A stretch of 64,000 nucleotides of DNA, taken from assembly GCF_016860525.1 (NCBI RefSeq), contig NZ_BNEA01000015.1, forward strand, positions 2,790,001 to 2,854,000. Reading direction: 5' to 3'. How positions within the stretch are numbered: the stretch's first letter is position 1; every line of letters begins with the position of its first letter. The translations under genes and the position numbers were made by a program. This stretch comes from Streptomyces rubradiris. Its GTDB lineage: Bacteria > Actinomycetota > Actinomycetes > Streptomycetales > Streptomycetaceae. The notes under the pieces are model-generated. The model saw only the letters and a program-made list of their open reading frames with translations, searched no databases and was not told the DNA's origin. This document shows, piece by piece, positions 51,958-61,336 of the stretch.

Positions 51958-54900
51958 TCACTCCACGACGTGCCGGCCCTCCGGGCGCGCGCTGCACGAG
52001 GCACGGAAGGCGCAGTGTGCGCAGTGCTGGCCGGCGCTGGGGGTGAACCGCTCGTCGAGGACCTTGCCGGCGGCCGTGGCCAGCAGCTCGCCGACCCACT
52101 CCTGCGCCGTCGGCTCCTGCGTCTGGACCTTGGGCAGGCTGTCGCCTCCGTCGCGCTTGGCGGCGCCCTGGCGGAGGTGGACCAGTTCCGCGCCGCCCGG
52201 TTCGGGGCGGGCACCGTCGAAGGCGGTGTCGACGGCGCCTTCCCGGATCGCGAGCTGGTAGACGGCGAGCTGGGGGTGGTGCTCCACCTCGCGCGCGGTG
52301 GGCGCCTGCTTGCCGGTCTTGAAGTCGACCACGTAGGCCCGGCCCGCGGCGTCCTTCTCCACGCGGTCCATCTGGCCGCGGATGCGCACCTGGTAGTCGC
52401 CCGCTTCCAGGGTGACGTCGAAGTCCTGCTCGCTGGCCACCGGGGTACGGCCGGTCCGGTCCAGCACATGCCAGTTCAGGAAGCGTTCGAGCGCCACGCG
52501 CGCGTTCTCCTTCTCCTGCCGCGACTTCCAGGGCGCGTCGAAGGCGAGCGCGTTCCACACCGAGTCCAGGCGCTCCATGAGGACGTCGAGGTCGGCGGGG
52601 GTACGGCCGGAGGCGACCTCGTCGGCGAGGACGTGCATGACGTTGCCGAAGCCCTGGGCGGTGGTGGCGGGGGCGTCGGCCTTCACCTCGCGGCCGAGGA
52701 ACCACTGGAGCGCACAGGTGTTGGCGAGCTGGTCGAGGGCGCTGCCGGAGAGCACCACGGGCTGGTCCCGGTGGCGCAGCGGCACCTTGCTCTCGGTCGG
52801 CTCGTACATGCCCCACCAGCGGTAGGGGTGCGCGGACGGCACCAGCGGTCGGCCGTCCTCGTCGGCGAGCGCGGCGAGCCGGGCCAGACGGCGGGCGGCG
52901 GCCTCGCGCAGCGCGGCGGACGCGCGCGGGTCGACCGTGGTGGCGCGCAGCTCGGCGACGAGCGCGGCGACGGACAGCGGGCGGCGGGGACGTCCGGTGA
53001 CGTCCTTGGGTTCGACGCCCAGCTCGGTCAGGAACCGGGACGGCTGGTCGCCGTCGTCGGCCGGGGCCTTCACGGCGGTGACGACGAGCCGGTCGCGCGC
53101 GCGCGTGGCGGCGACGTAGAACAGCCGGCGTTCCTCGGCGAGCAGCGCGCCCGGGGGCAGCGGCTCGGCGAGGCCGTCGCGGCCGATGCGGTCGGCTTCC
53201 AGCAGCGAGCCACGGCGCCGCAGGTCGGGCCACAGGCCCTCCTGGACGCCGGCGACGACGACCAGCCGCCACTCCAGGCCCTTGGAGCGGTGCGCGGTCA
53301 TCACGCGGACGGCGTCGGGGCGTATCGCGCGGCGCGTGAGCGTGTCGGCGGCGATGTCCTCGGCCTCGATCTCCGCCAGGAAGTTCAGGGCGCCCCGGCC
53401 GCCGGTGCGCTCCTCCGCGCGCGCGGCGGTGGCGAACAGGGCGCACACGGCGTCCAGGTCACGGTCGGCGTTCCGGCCGGCCGCGCCGCCGCGCCGGGCG
53501 GCCCGCTCCAGGCGCCCGGGCCACGGTGTGCCCTCCCACAGGTCCCACAGCGCCTCCTCGGCGGTGCCGCCGCCCGCGAGGCGTTCGCGGGCCTTGCGCA
53601 GCAGCGCGCCGAGTCGCTGCGCGCCGCGCGCGTACGCCGGGTCGTGCACGGTCAGGCGCTCGGGCTCGGCGAGCGCCCGTGTGAGCAGCTCGTCGGAGGG
53701 CGGCGGCAGCGGGTTCCCGGCGGCGCGCTCCTCCTCGCGCAGGGCCCGGCCCAGGCGGCGCAGATCGGCCGCGTCCATGCCGCCGAGCGGGGAGGTGAGC
53801 AGGGTGAGGGCGGTCTCGGTGTCGAGCCAGGGGGTGTCCGGGGCCGGTCCGGCGGCGTCGGGGCCGTGTTCGCCGGTGCGTCCGGCTGCCGATGCGCTTG
53901 CGGCGGCTTCCTCTTCTTCGACTCCTCCGACTGCCGACTCTTCGGCTTCTTCGACTCCTCCGACTGCCGACTCTTCGATTTCTTCGGCTGCCGGCCCGGA
54001 CTTCTCTATGCGCCCGGTGTCCCCGGTATGCCCGGCCCCCTCAACGGACGACGCGCGCTCGTCCTCCCCCGTACGCCCGCCCGCCTCCGAGCCGCCGGCC
54101 GGTCGCTCCGCCCGCTGCCGAGCCTCCGCCGTGGCGACCGCGCGCAGGGCCGTGAGCAGCGGCGCCACCGCCGGTTCGTGCCGCAGCGGCAGGTCGTCAC
54201 CGTCGATGTCCACGGGGACACCGGCGGCGGTGAGGGCACGGCGGAGGCTCGGCAGGCTGCGGGAACCGGCACGTACCAGGACGGCCATGTCGCTCCAGGG
54301 GACACCGTCCTCCAGGTGCGCGCGGCGCAGGATGTCGGCGATGTTGTCCAGTTCGGCGCCGGCCGTCGGGTACGTGTGGACCTCGACCCGGCCGCCCTCC
54401 CGTACGGGGGCCGGTTCGCGGTGGACGCGGACCTTGTCCGCGGGCAGCCGGGTCAGCGGCATGCGCCGGGTGATCAGGCGGGTGGCGGCCAGCAGGGCGG
54501 CGCCGGAGCGGCGGGAGGTGCGCAGTACCTCGACGGGGGCGGGACGGCCGTCCGCGCACGGGAACGCGGCCGGGAAGTCGAGGATGCCGTTCACGTCGGC
54601 GCCCCGGAAGGCGTAGATCGACTGGTCGGGGTCGCCGAACGCGACCAGGGTGCGCCCCTGGCCGGCCAGGGCGTGCAGGAGCCGGACCTGGGCGGGATCG
54701 GTGTCCTGGTACTCGTCGACGTACACGGCGTCGTACTGGGCCGCGAGCCGGGCGGCGGTCTCCGGGCGCTGGGCCAGCAGGACCGCGCGGTGGACCAGTT
54801 CCGCGTAGTCGATCACGCCCTGGAGGTCGAGGGTGTCGAGGTACTCGGCGAGGAACGCGGCGGCGGCCCGCCAGTCGGGGCGGCCGATGCGGCCCGCGAA

Positions 54901-55515
54901 GGCGTCCAGGGCCTCCGGGCCGAGGCCAAGCTCGCGGGTGCGGGCGAGGACGGCGCGGACCTCGTCGGCGAAGCCCCGCGTGGTCAGGCAGGCGCGCAGT
55001 TCGTCCGGCCAGCGCACATGGGTCAGGCCGAGCCGCTCCAGCTCCGGCTGGCCGGCGAGCAGCTCGCGGACGGCGACGTCCTGCTCGGGGCCGGACAGCA
55101 GGCGCAGCGGCGTGGTGAACCGGTCGCTGTCCTGGTGGGCGCGGACCAGGGCGTAGCAGTAGGAGTGGAACGTGGTCGCCCTGGGCGCGCGGGCGGCGCC
55201 CATGCGCAGGGCCATGCGGTCGCGCAGGTCGACGGCTGCCTTGCGGCTGAACGTGAGCACCAGGACGCGCGCGGGGTCGCCGCCCCGGGCGATCCGGGCG
55301 GCCACGGACTCCACGAGGGTGGTGGTCTTGCCGGTGCCGGGGCCGGCCAGCACGAGCAGCGGGCCGCCGCGGTGGTCAACCACGGCGCGCTGCGCCGCGT
55401 CCAGACGAGGGGGATCCGCGACGGGCGGCGGGGTACGGACCAGTCGGTAGACGCCACGGCTCCCCTGCCGCACCGAGGGGTGCGGCAGGCGCCTGGTGGA
55501 CGAAGAGGAGCTCAC
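51958..55515 (-). CDS. adnA: AdnA-type helicase-nuclease subunit
   Basis: About 1185 aa from GTG 55515. Walker A is LAGPGTGKTTTL, then FSRKAAVDLRDRM, Walker B YVDEYQDTDPAQ and GDPDQSIYAF. The C-terminal nuclease site is VVDFKTGKQAP with downstream QLAVYQLAI. A cysteine set (CALQWF, then HCAHCAFRASC) forms the AddB-like Fe-S clamp. An acidic, repeat-coded linker (residues about 520-560) lies within the motor region. A longer GTG start at 55596 adds a Pro/Arg-rich tail. Both subunits belong together with adnB. Confidence 0.93.
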   Translation of the reverse strand: MSSSSSTRRLPHPSVRQGSRGVYRLVRTPPPVADPPRLDAAQRAVVDHRGGPLLVLAGPGTGKTTTLVESVAARIARGGDPARVLVLTFSRKAAVDLRDRMALRMGAARAPRATTFHSYCYALVRAHQDSDRFTTPLRLLSGPEQDVAVRELLAGQPELERLGLTHVRWPDELRACLTTRGFADEVRAVLARTRELGLGPEALDAFAGRIGRPDWRAAAAFLAEYLDTLDLQGVIDYAELVHRAVLLAQRPETAARLAAQYDAVYVDEYQDTDPAQVRLLHALAGQGRTLVAFGDPDQSIYAFRGADVNGILDFPAAFPCADGRPAPVEVLRTSRRSGAALLAATRLITRRMPLTRLPADKVRVHREPAPVREGGRVEVHTYPTAGAELDNIADILRRAHLEDGVPWSDMAVLVRAGSRSLPSLRRALTAAGVPVDIDGDDLPLRHEPAVAPLLTALRAVATAEARQRAERPAGGSEAGGRTGEDERASSVEGAGHTGDTGRIEKSGPAAEEIEESAVGGVEEAEESAVGGVEEEEAAASASAAGRTGEHGPDAAGPAPDTPWLDTETALTLLTSPLGGMDAADLRRLGRALREEERAAGNPLPPPSDELLTRALAEPERLTVHDPAYARGAQRLGALLRKARERLAGGGTAEEALWDLWEGTPWPGRLERAARRGGAAGRNADRDLDAVCALFATAARAEERTGGRGALNFLAEIEAEDIAADTLTRRAIRPDAVRVMTAHRSKGLEWRLVVVAGVQEGLWPDLRRRGSLLEADRIGRDGLAEPLPPGALLAEERRLFYVAATRARDRLVVTAVKAPADDGDQPSRFLTELGVEPKDVTGRPRRPLSVAALVAELRATTVDPRASAALREAAARRLARLAALADEDGRPLVPSAHPYRWWGMYEPTESKVPLRHRDQPVVLSGSALDQLANTCALQWFLGREVKADAPATTAQGFGNVMHVLADEVASGRTPADLDVLMERLDSVWNALAFDAPWKSRQEKENARVALERFLNWHVLDRTGRTPVASEQDFDVTLEAGDYQVRIRGQMDRVEKDAAGRAYVVDFKTGKQAPTAREVEHHPQLAVYQLAIREGAVDTAFDGARPEPGGAELVHLRQGAAKRDGGDSLPKVQTQEPTAQEWVGELLATAAGKVLDERFTPSAGQHCAHCAFRASCSARPEGRHVVE
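53898..53998. repeat. 33-bp tandem repeats in adnA
   Basis: At least two units containing TTCTTCGACTCCTCCGACTG sit in tandem and code an ESAVGGVEE-type repeat in AdnA. The local GC is lower than the rest of the gene. Confidence 0.85.
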
Positions 55516-55690
55516 GTGATCGGCCGGTCCTGGTGGTTGTGCTGGCGGGCGGGCGGTCACGCGCGCGAGGCGGTGACCGCGGGGTGAGGGGGACACGTGC
55601 CGCCGGCGCTACGCCGCCGCCCCGGGCGGAAGCAGAGCTTCCGGTTCCTCCCGTCGGGCAATCGGGTCATCCGGCTGGGTGCTCGAGCCG

Positions 55691-55729
55691 TCCCGCCGGA
55701 CGCTCGGGTCATCCCGCCGGACGCTCGGG
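55691..55729. repeat. 21-bp direct repeats between ATL and adnA
   Basis: TCCCGCCGGACGCTCGGG occurs at 55691-55708 and 55712-55729. The 320-base region 55516-55835 between the ATL stop and the adnA start holds no plausible gene; a CCGGCGGCGTA-type low-complexity stretch and these repeats are all I see. Confidence 0.8.
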
Positions 55730-55835
55730 CCACGCGTATCCCACCCCTCACGAACGTACGGCATGCCACAGACGTCCCCGATGTCACCCGAACGGGCCAC
55801 GGGTCTGCCCTGGCGGCATCCGATGGCGGAAGCTG

Positions 55836-56222
55836 TCAGGTGTGACCCTCCGCGTCCGCACCGCCGTCCCAGCGGGCCCGTCGCATGTCGAGCCGCGGCA
55901 GATGCCCCTGTGCGGTCCTGCCCGCCTGCTTCAGCGGGGTGCCCTCCGCGCGGTAGTGCGCCAGCGCGCGCAGCTCGTGTCCGGGCAGCAGCGCGCCGTC
56001 GGCGCGTACGACCCGCCACCACGGAACGGCACCGCCGTAGAGGGCCATCACCCGGCCGACCTGGCGCGGGCCGCCCTCCTCCAGCCACTCGGCGACGTCG
56101 CCGTAGGTCATGACCCGGCCGGGCGGGATCCGCTCGGCGACCTCCAGGACCCGCTCGGCGTACTCCGGCAGCGCGTCCGGGTGACCGGCGCGGGCGTCTT
56201 CGGGAGGGCTCTGCTCGCTCAT
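55836..56222 (-). CDS. Alkyltransferase-like (ATL) DNA repair protein
   Basis: A 128-aa MGMT-family protein without methyltransferase activity. The PCHR active site of Ada/MGMT is replaced by PWWR (67-70), with Trp at the position of the acceptor Cys. Such ATL proteins bind O6-alkylguanine and hand it to nucleotide excision repair. The helix-turn-helix (RVMTYGDVAEWL) and GGAVPWWRVVRADG are visible. ATG 56222 has an AGGA ribosome binding site. The gene lies beside the AdnAB recombination genes. Confidence 0.93.
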   Translation of the reverse strand: MSEQSPPEDARAGHPDALPEYAERVLEVAERIPPGRVMTYGDVAEWLEEGGPRQVGRVMALYGGAVPWWRVVRADGALLPGHELRALAHYRAEGTPLKQAGRTAQGHLPRLDMRRARWDGGADAEGHT

Positions 56223-56408
56223 CCGCACCATCCTGCCGCACCGCTCGGGCTTCCCGGCGGGGTGCGGGGAGAAGGGCGTCCTCGCCCCCGAGCGGCGCTT
56301 CGGGCAGACTGTGCGCCCGCGCATCCGCACCCTGATGCCCCGGTGTGCCGGTGGGGCATGCCACCATCGTGCGGGCGGTGACTGGTGATACGAGACCAAG
56401 AAGAGACC

Positions 56409-59400
56409 ATGAACGAGCAGGGCGCGCACCCCGACAGAGCGGCGGGCACCCCTGACGCCTCCGCGCACCCGGACGCCTCCCGCGCGGGCGAGACCGGCAC
56501 CGGCGCGCGGCGCGAGGACACCGGTCCGCCCGAGAACGACGCCGTACGTGGCGACGACAGCACGGCCGACGACGCCGTACGTGGCGACGACAGCACGGCC
56601 GACGACGCCGTACGTGATGACGACAGCGCGGCCAAGGACACCGGTCCGTCCGGGAACGACGGCGCGCGTGAGGACGACAGCGCGCCCCGGGCCGACGGCA
56701 CGCGCGACGAGGCCTCAGGCGGGGACGACGGCACGCGCGCGCGTACGGACGCGTCCGCAGCCGACGAAAGCGACGTCCCGCGCGCGCGGGACGGCGACGC
56801 GGCCCCCGAGAGGACGCCCGGCGCGGCGAACACCCCCCCGGACCACCCGCCGTACGACGACGACCCGCACGCCGAGCGGGTGGCGGTCGACGAACCGCTG
56901 CTCCCCGCGCGCGTGCACCGCCCCTCCGACCTCATGCGGCTCCTGGTGGGCGTCCTGGCCATCGTGGTGCTCCTGGCGATCGCCGCGTTCGCGCACGGCA
57001 CCACCTCGGGGTTCGAACAGGACATCAACAAGGGCACCGGCCAGGCCCCGGACCTGCTGATCAAGATCGCGGGGCTGGCGTCCAGCATCGCGATCCTGCT
57101 GGTACCGGTCGCCTTCGCCATCGAACGGCTGGTCAAACGCGACGGCCTGCGCATCGCCGACGGCGTCCTGGCCGCCGTCCTGGCCCACGGAGTGACGCTC
57201 GCCACCGATCTATGGGTCGCCCGGGCCGCCCCGGACTCGATCCAGGAGGCGCTCACCCAGCCCTCGCCGGGCGACATCCACGCCCTGACCGACCCGGTGC
57301 ACGGCTATCTGGCACCCGTGATCGCCTATATGTCGGCCGTCGGCATGTCCCGCAGACCCAGGTGGCGCGCGGTGCTGTGGATCGTGCTGCTGCTCGACGC
57401 GTTCTCGATGCTGGTCACGGGCTACACGACTCCCTTCTCGATCATCCTCACGGTGCTGATCGGCTGGTCCGTCGCGTACGGCACCCTCTACGCGGTCGGC
57501 TCCCCCAATGTCCGCCCCACCGGCCAGACCCTGATGGCGGGCCTCAGGCACGTCGGCTTCCGCCCCGTCAGCGCCTCCCGGGAGGACACCTCGGAGTCGG
57601 AGAGCGGCGACCGGGGCCGGCGCTATTTCGTCGCCCTGGAGGACGGCCCGCCGCTGGACGTCACGGTCGTCGACCGGGAACAGCAGGCACAGGGGTTCTT
57701 CTACCGCGCGTGGCGCAATCTGACCCTGCGCGGCTTCGCCACCCGCTCCAGCCTCCAGTCGCTGCGCCAGGCGCTGGAGCAGGAGGCGCTGCTGGCGTAC
57801 GCGGCGATCGCGGCCGGCGCCAACGCGCCGAAGCTGATCGCCACCTCGGAACTCGGCCCCGACGCGGTGATGCTCGTCTACGAGCACACTGGGGGCCGCA
57901 CCCTGGACTCGCTGGCCGACGAGGAGATCACCGACGATCTGCTGCGCAACACCTGGCACCAGGTACGGGCGCTGCAGTCCCGGCGCATCGCGCACCGCAG
58001 GCTGGCCGGTGACGCGATTCTGGTGGATCGTTCCGGCAGGGTGATCCTCACCGATCTGCGCGGCGGCGAGATCGCGGCCGGGGAACTGCTGCTGCGCATG
58101 GACGTCGCCCAGCTGGTCACCACGCTCGGCCTGCGGGTCGGCGCCGAGCGCGCCGTGGCCTCGGCGGTCGGCGTGCTCGGGCCGGACGCGGTCGCCGACT
58201 GCCTGCCGATGCTCCAGCCGATCGCGCTGACGCGCTCCACGCGCGCGACACTGCGCCGGCTGGCCCGGGAGCGGGCCCAGCGCGAGCGCGAGGCCGTGCT
58301 CGAAGCCTCCCGCCAGGCCAAGCTGGCACGCCTGGAAGAGGCGTCCGGGACGGCCGGGACAGCCGCCGGAAAACCCGACAAGAAGACCGTCCGCGCCGAG
58401 CAGCGCGCGGAGAAACGCGCCATCGACGAGGCCGTGGAGGAAGCCCGCGAGGAGGACCTGCTCACCCAGATCCGGCACCAGGTGTTGCGGATCAGGCCCC
58501 AGGCCCCCGTGGAACCGGCCCGTCTGGAGCGGATCCGGCCGCGCACGCTGATCAGCTTCATCGCCGGCGCGATCGGTGCCTACTACCTGCTGTCGCAACT
58601 GACCCACATCGAGTTCGGAACGCTGTTCGCGCAGGCCCAGTGGGGCTGGGTGGCCGCCGCGGTGCTGTTCTCCGCGCTCAGTTACGTCGCCGCGGCGATG
58701 GCGCTGCTGGGGTTCGTACCGGAGCGGGTGCCGTTCCCCCGGACCGTGGCGGCGCAGGTCGCCGGGTCGTTCGTGAAGATCGTGGCACCGGCCGCGGTCG
58801 GCGGGGTGGCCCTCAACACGCGGTTCCTCCAGCGCGCGGGCGTGCGCCCGGGGCTCGCGGTGGCGAGTGTCGGCGCCTCGCAGCTGTTCGGGCTCGGCTG
58901 CCACATCCTGATGCTGCTCTCCTTCGGCTATCTGACCGGTACCGAGAAGACGCCGTCGCTGTCGCCGTCCCGTACGGTCATCGCGGGCCTGCTGACGGTG
59001 GCCGTCCTGGTCCTCGTGGTCACCTCGGTGCCGTTCCTGCGGAAATTCGTCGTCACGCGCGTGAGGTCGCTGTTCGCCGGTGTCGTACCGCGCATGCTCG
59101 ACGTGCTCCAGCGGCCGCAGAAGCTCATCACCGGCATCGGCGGCATGCTGCTGCTGACCGCTTGCTTCGTGATGTGCCTGGACGCCTCCATCCGGGCCTT
59201 CGGCGACGGCTCGGTGTCGCTGAGCATCGCCAGCGTCGCCGTCGTCTTCCTCGCCGGCAACGCGCTCGGTTCGGCGGCCCCCACCCCCGGTGGCGTCGGC
59301 GCGGTCGAGGCGACCCTGACGGTCGGTCTGATCGCCGTGGGCCTGCCCAAGGAGGTCGCCGCCCCGGCCGTCCTGCTGTTCCGGCTGCTGACCCTGTGGC

Positions 59401-59459
59401 TGCCGGTGCTGCCGGGCTGGCTGGCCTTCAACCACCTCACCCGCAAGGGAGCGCTCTGA
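56409..59459 (+). CDS. Membrane protein with pseudokinase-like and LPG-synthase-like domains
   Basis: A 1016-aa protein. Residues 1 to about 155 are acidic low complexity with an 11-residue DDAVRGDDSTA-type repeat. About six transmembrane segments follow to about 380. A kinase-like soluble segment at about 390-650 has a degenerate catalytic loop (HRRLAGDAILVD and LTDLRGG in place of HxDxxxxN and DFG). The C-terminal 300 residues have six or more transmembrane segments of the lysylphosphatidylglycerol synthase/flippase type, ending APTPGGVGAVEATL. ATG 56409 is preferred over GTG 56385; the ribosome binding site is weak. Substrate and role unknown. Confidence 0.82.
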   Translation: MNEQGAHPDRAAGTPDASAHPDASRAGETGTGARREDTGPPENDAVRGDDSTADDAVRGDDSTADDAVRDDDSAAKDTGPSGNDGAREDDSAPRADGTRDEASGGDDGTRARTDASAADESDVPRARDGDAAPERTPGAANTPPDHPPYDDDPHAERVAVDEPLLPARVHRPSDLMRLLVGVLAIVVLLAIAAFAHGTTSGFEQDINKGTGQAPDLLIKIAGLASSIAILLVPVAFAIERLVKRDGLRIADGVLAAVLAHGVTLATDLWVARAAPDSIQEALTQPSPGDIHALTDPVHGYLAPVIAYMSAVGMSRRPRWRAVLWIVLLLDAFSMLVTGYTTPFSIILTVLIGWSVAYGTLYAVGSPNVRPTGQTLMAGLRHVGFRPVSASREDTSESESGDRGRRYFVALEDGPPLDVTVVDREQQAQGFFYRAWRNLTLRGFATRSSLQSLRQALEQEALLAYAAIAAGANAPKLIATSELGPDAVMLVYEHTGGRTLDSLADEEITDDLLRNTWHQVRALQSRRIAHRRLAGDAILVDRSGRVILTDLRGGEIAAGELLLRMDVAQLVTTLGLRVGAERAVASAVGVLGPDAVADCLPMLQPIALTRSTRATLRRLARERAQREREAVLEASRQAKLARLEEASGTAGTAAGKPDKKTVRAEQRAEKRAIDEAVEEAREEDLLTQIRHQVLRIRPQAPVEPARLERIRPRTLISFIAGAIGAYYLLSQLTHIEFGTLFAQAQWGWVAAAVLFSALSYVAAAMALLGFVPERVPFPRTVAAQVAGSFVKIVAPAAVGGVALNTRFLQRAGVRPGLAVASVGASQLFGLGCHILMLLSFGYLTGTEKTPSLSPSRTVIAGLLTVAVLVLVVTSVPFLRKFVVTRVRSLFAGVVPRMLDVLQRPQKLITGIGGMLLLTACFVMCLDASIRAFGDGSVSLSIASVAVVFLAGNALGSAAPTPGGVGAVEATLTVGLIAVGLPKEVAAPAVLLFRLLTLWLPVLPGWLAFNHLTRKGAL
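56540..56638. repeat. 33-bp tandem repeats in the acidic N-terminal region
   Basis: Three 33-bp units of GACGCCGTACGTG-type code DDAVRGDDSTA, DDAVRGDDSTA and DDAVRDDDSAA in tandem. Confidence 0.85.
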
Positions 59460-59479
59460 GGCCGGTAGGGAAGCCCTCT

Positions 59480-59578
59480 GAGACCCGCGAGGGAACGGCT
59501 GAGACGGAGAGGGAGCGCTCCGAGAACCGCGAGGGAACGGCTGAGACCGAGAAGGAGCGCCCCGAGAACCGCGAGGGA
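59480..59578. repeat. 42-bp tandem repeats duplicating the gene's 3' end
   Basis: Two full 42-bp units (59480-59521, 59522-59563) and a partial third (59564-59578) begin GAGA(C/A)CCGCGAGGGA. They echo the stop region of the upstream gene: CGCAAGGGAGCGCTCTGAG at the gene end recurs as CGCGAGGGAGCCCTCTGAG after the array. Confidence 0.9.
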
Positions 59579-59649
59579 GCCCTCTGAGCGCCCGGTGATG
59601 TAGCCCGGACGGCCCGCGCCCCGCGCGAGCCGGCGTGCGCACGCTCACG

Positions 59650-61203
59650 ATGGGGAGCATGGCGAACCCCTCCCGGCTGCGCGCCACCGCGCTGACCACC
59701 TCCGCTGTGCTGCTCTTCGCCGCGCTGACCGGCTGCGGCGGCGACTCCGAGGACGGGGATCTCACCCACCAGCGGCTGGACTGGAAGGACTGCCCGGTCC
59801 CGTCCGAGGCGGAGGGCGGCGGCAGCGCCCCCTCGCCGCTGCCGAACGGCACCGAGTGGCAGTGCGCCACCATGAAGGCGCCGCTGGACTGGGCCGAGCC
59901 CGAGGGCGACACGATCGGCATCGCCCTGATCCGCGCCCGGGCCGGCGGCCCCGCGGACCGCCGGATCGGCTCGCTGGTGTTCAACTTCGGCGGCCCCGGC
60001 GGCAGCGGCGTCACCACGCTGCCCGCGTTCGGCCCGGACTACGCGGCCCTCGGCACCCGCTACGACCTGGTCAGCTTCGACCCGCGCGGGGTCGGCCGCA
60101 GCGCGCCGGTCAAGTGCGAGAGCGACGCCCGGCTGGACGAGTTCTTCCAGCAGGACGCCACCCCGGACGACGGCGCCGAACGCACCGAGCTGTTGCGGCG
60201 CACCCGGCAGTTCAACGCGGCCTGCGAGCAGAACTCCCAAAAGATCCTGCCGCACGTGCGCACCACCGACGCGGCCCGCGACATGGACCTGATGCGCCAG
60301 GTCCTCGGCGACCGCAAACTGCACTACTTCGGCATCTCCTACGGCACCGAACTCGGCGGCGTCTACGCCCACCTGTTCCCCAAGAACGTCGGCCGGGCCG
60401 TCTTCGACGCCGTCGTCGACCCCACCCAGAACGCCGAACAGAGCGCGCTGGGCCAGGCGAAGGGCTTCCAGCTCGCCCTGGACAACTTCGCCGAGGACTG
60501 CACCTCCAAGACCACGGAATGCCCGATCGGCGACACCCCGCAGGAAGTGAAGGAGCGCATCGCGAAACTGCTCGCCGATCTGGAGAAGAAGCCCATCCCG
60601 GGCATCTCCCCGCGCGAGCTGACCCAGACCGCCGCCACCAACGGCATCGCGCAGTCCCTGTACTCGAAGGACTTCTGGGAGTACCTGACCGAGGGGCTGG
60701 AAGAGGCCTACGACGGCGACGGCAGAATCCTCATGCTGCTGTCCGACTCGATGAACGGCCGCAGCGAGAACGGGGAGTACAGCAATCTCACCGCGGCGAA
60801 CGCCGCCATCAACTGCTCCGACGACAGGGCGCGGTACACCGTGGACCACGTCCAGCGGCGGCTCCCCCGGTTCCGCGCCGCGTCCGAGCTGTTCGGGGAC
60901 TACCTGGCCTGGGGCCTGATCAGCTGTACGGACTGGGCGGTGCCCGGCGCCGCAGACCATCCCGAGGTGAGCGCGCGGGGGTCGGCGCCCATCCTCGTCA
61001 TCGGCAACACCGGCGACCCGGCCACCCCGTACGAGGGCGCGAAGAAGATGGTGAACGCGCTCGGCAAGGGCGTCGGCGTCGAGCTGACGTACAGGGGCCA
61101 GGGGCACGGGGCCTACGACAGCAAGAACAAGTGCGTGCAGCGCGCGGTGAACGGCTACCTGCTGGACGGGAAGGTGCCGAAAGCCGGCCTGGTCTGCTCC
61201 TGA
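59650..61203 (+). CDS. Secreted lipoprotein alpha/beta hydrolase (TAP-like peptidase), paralogue 1
   Basis: About 517 aa. A lipobox (LTGC, lipid-modified C29 by this start) indicates export and membrane anchoring. The alpha/beta-hydrolase fold has the oxyanion FNFGGPGGSG, the nucleophile in GISYGTELGG, acid loop GNTGDPATPYEG and GQGHGAYDS histidine. Close to Streptomyces tripeptidyl aminopeptidase/TAP-like exported enzymes. No ribosome binding site is well placed for the three candidate starts (GTG 59635, ATG 59650, ATG 59659). Paralogue of the next gene. Confidence 0.88.
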   Translation: MGSMANPSRLRATALTTSAVLLFAALTGCGGDSEDGDLTHQRLDWKDCPVPSEAEGGGSAPSPLPNGTEWQCATMKAPLDWAEPEGDTIGIALIRARAGGPADRRIGSLVFNFGGPGGSGVTTLPAFGPDYAALGTRYDLVSFDPRGVGRSAPVKCESDARLDEFFQQDATPDDGAERTELLRRTRQFNAACEQNSQKILPHVRTTDAARDMDLMRQVLGDRKLHYFGISYGTELGGVYAHLFPKNVGRAVFDAVVDPTQNAEQSALGQAKGFQLALDNFAEDCTSKTTECPIGDTPQEVKERIAKLLADLEKKPIPGISPRELTQTAATNGIAQSLYSKDFWEYLTEGLEEAYDGDGRILMLLSDSMNGRSENGEYSNLTAANAAINCSDDRARYTVDHVQRRLPRFRAASELFGDYLAWGLISCTDWAVPGAADHPEVSARGSAPILVIGNTGDPATPYEGAKKMVNALGKGVGVELTYRGQGHGAYDSKNKCVQRAVNGYLLDGKVPKAGLVCS

Positions 61204-61241
61204 CATCTCCCGGAACCGGCGAGTAAGCGCAGGTCAGAGCG

Positions 61242-61250
61242 TTATCCACA
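61242..61250 (+). promoter_or_regulatory. DnaA-box-like 9-mer
   Basis: TTATCCACA, followed by GGCG, in the 133-base gap between the two lipoprotein hydrolase genes. Confidence 0.45.
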
Positions 61251-61336
61251 GGCGCCCACGACCGGGCCGAAGACGCCTACCATGGCTTGGACGACCGGCG
61301 CGGCACGACGCGGCGGGCCTGTTACGGGGGGTGCTC

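Noticed and set aside
48300..55500. Large forward-strand open frames opposite adnAB and similar genes
   Set aside because: They follow the third-position GC bias of the real reverse-strand genes; their products are low complexity and lack domains.
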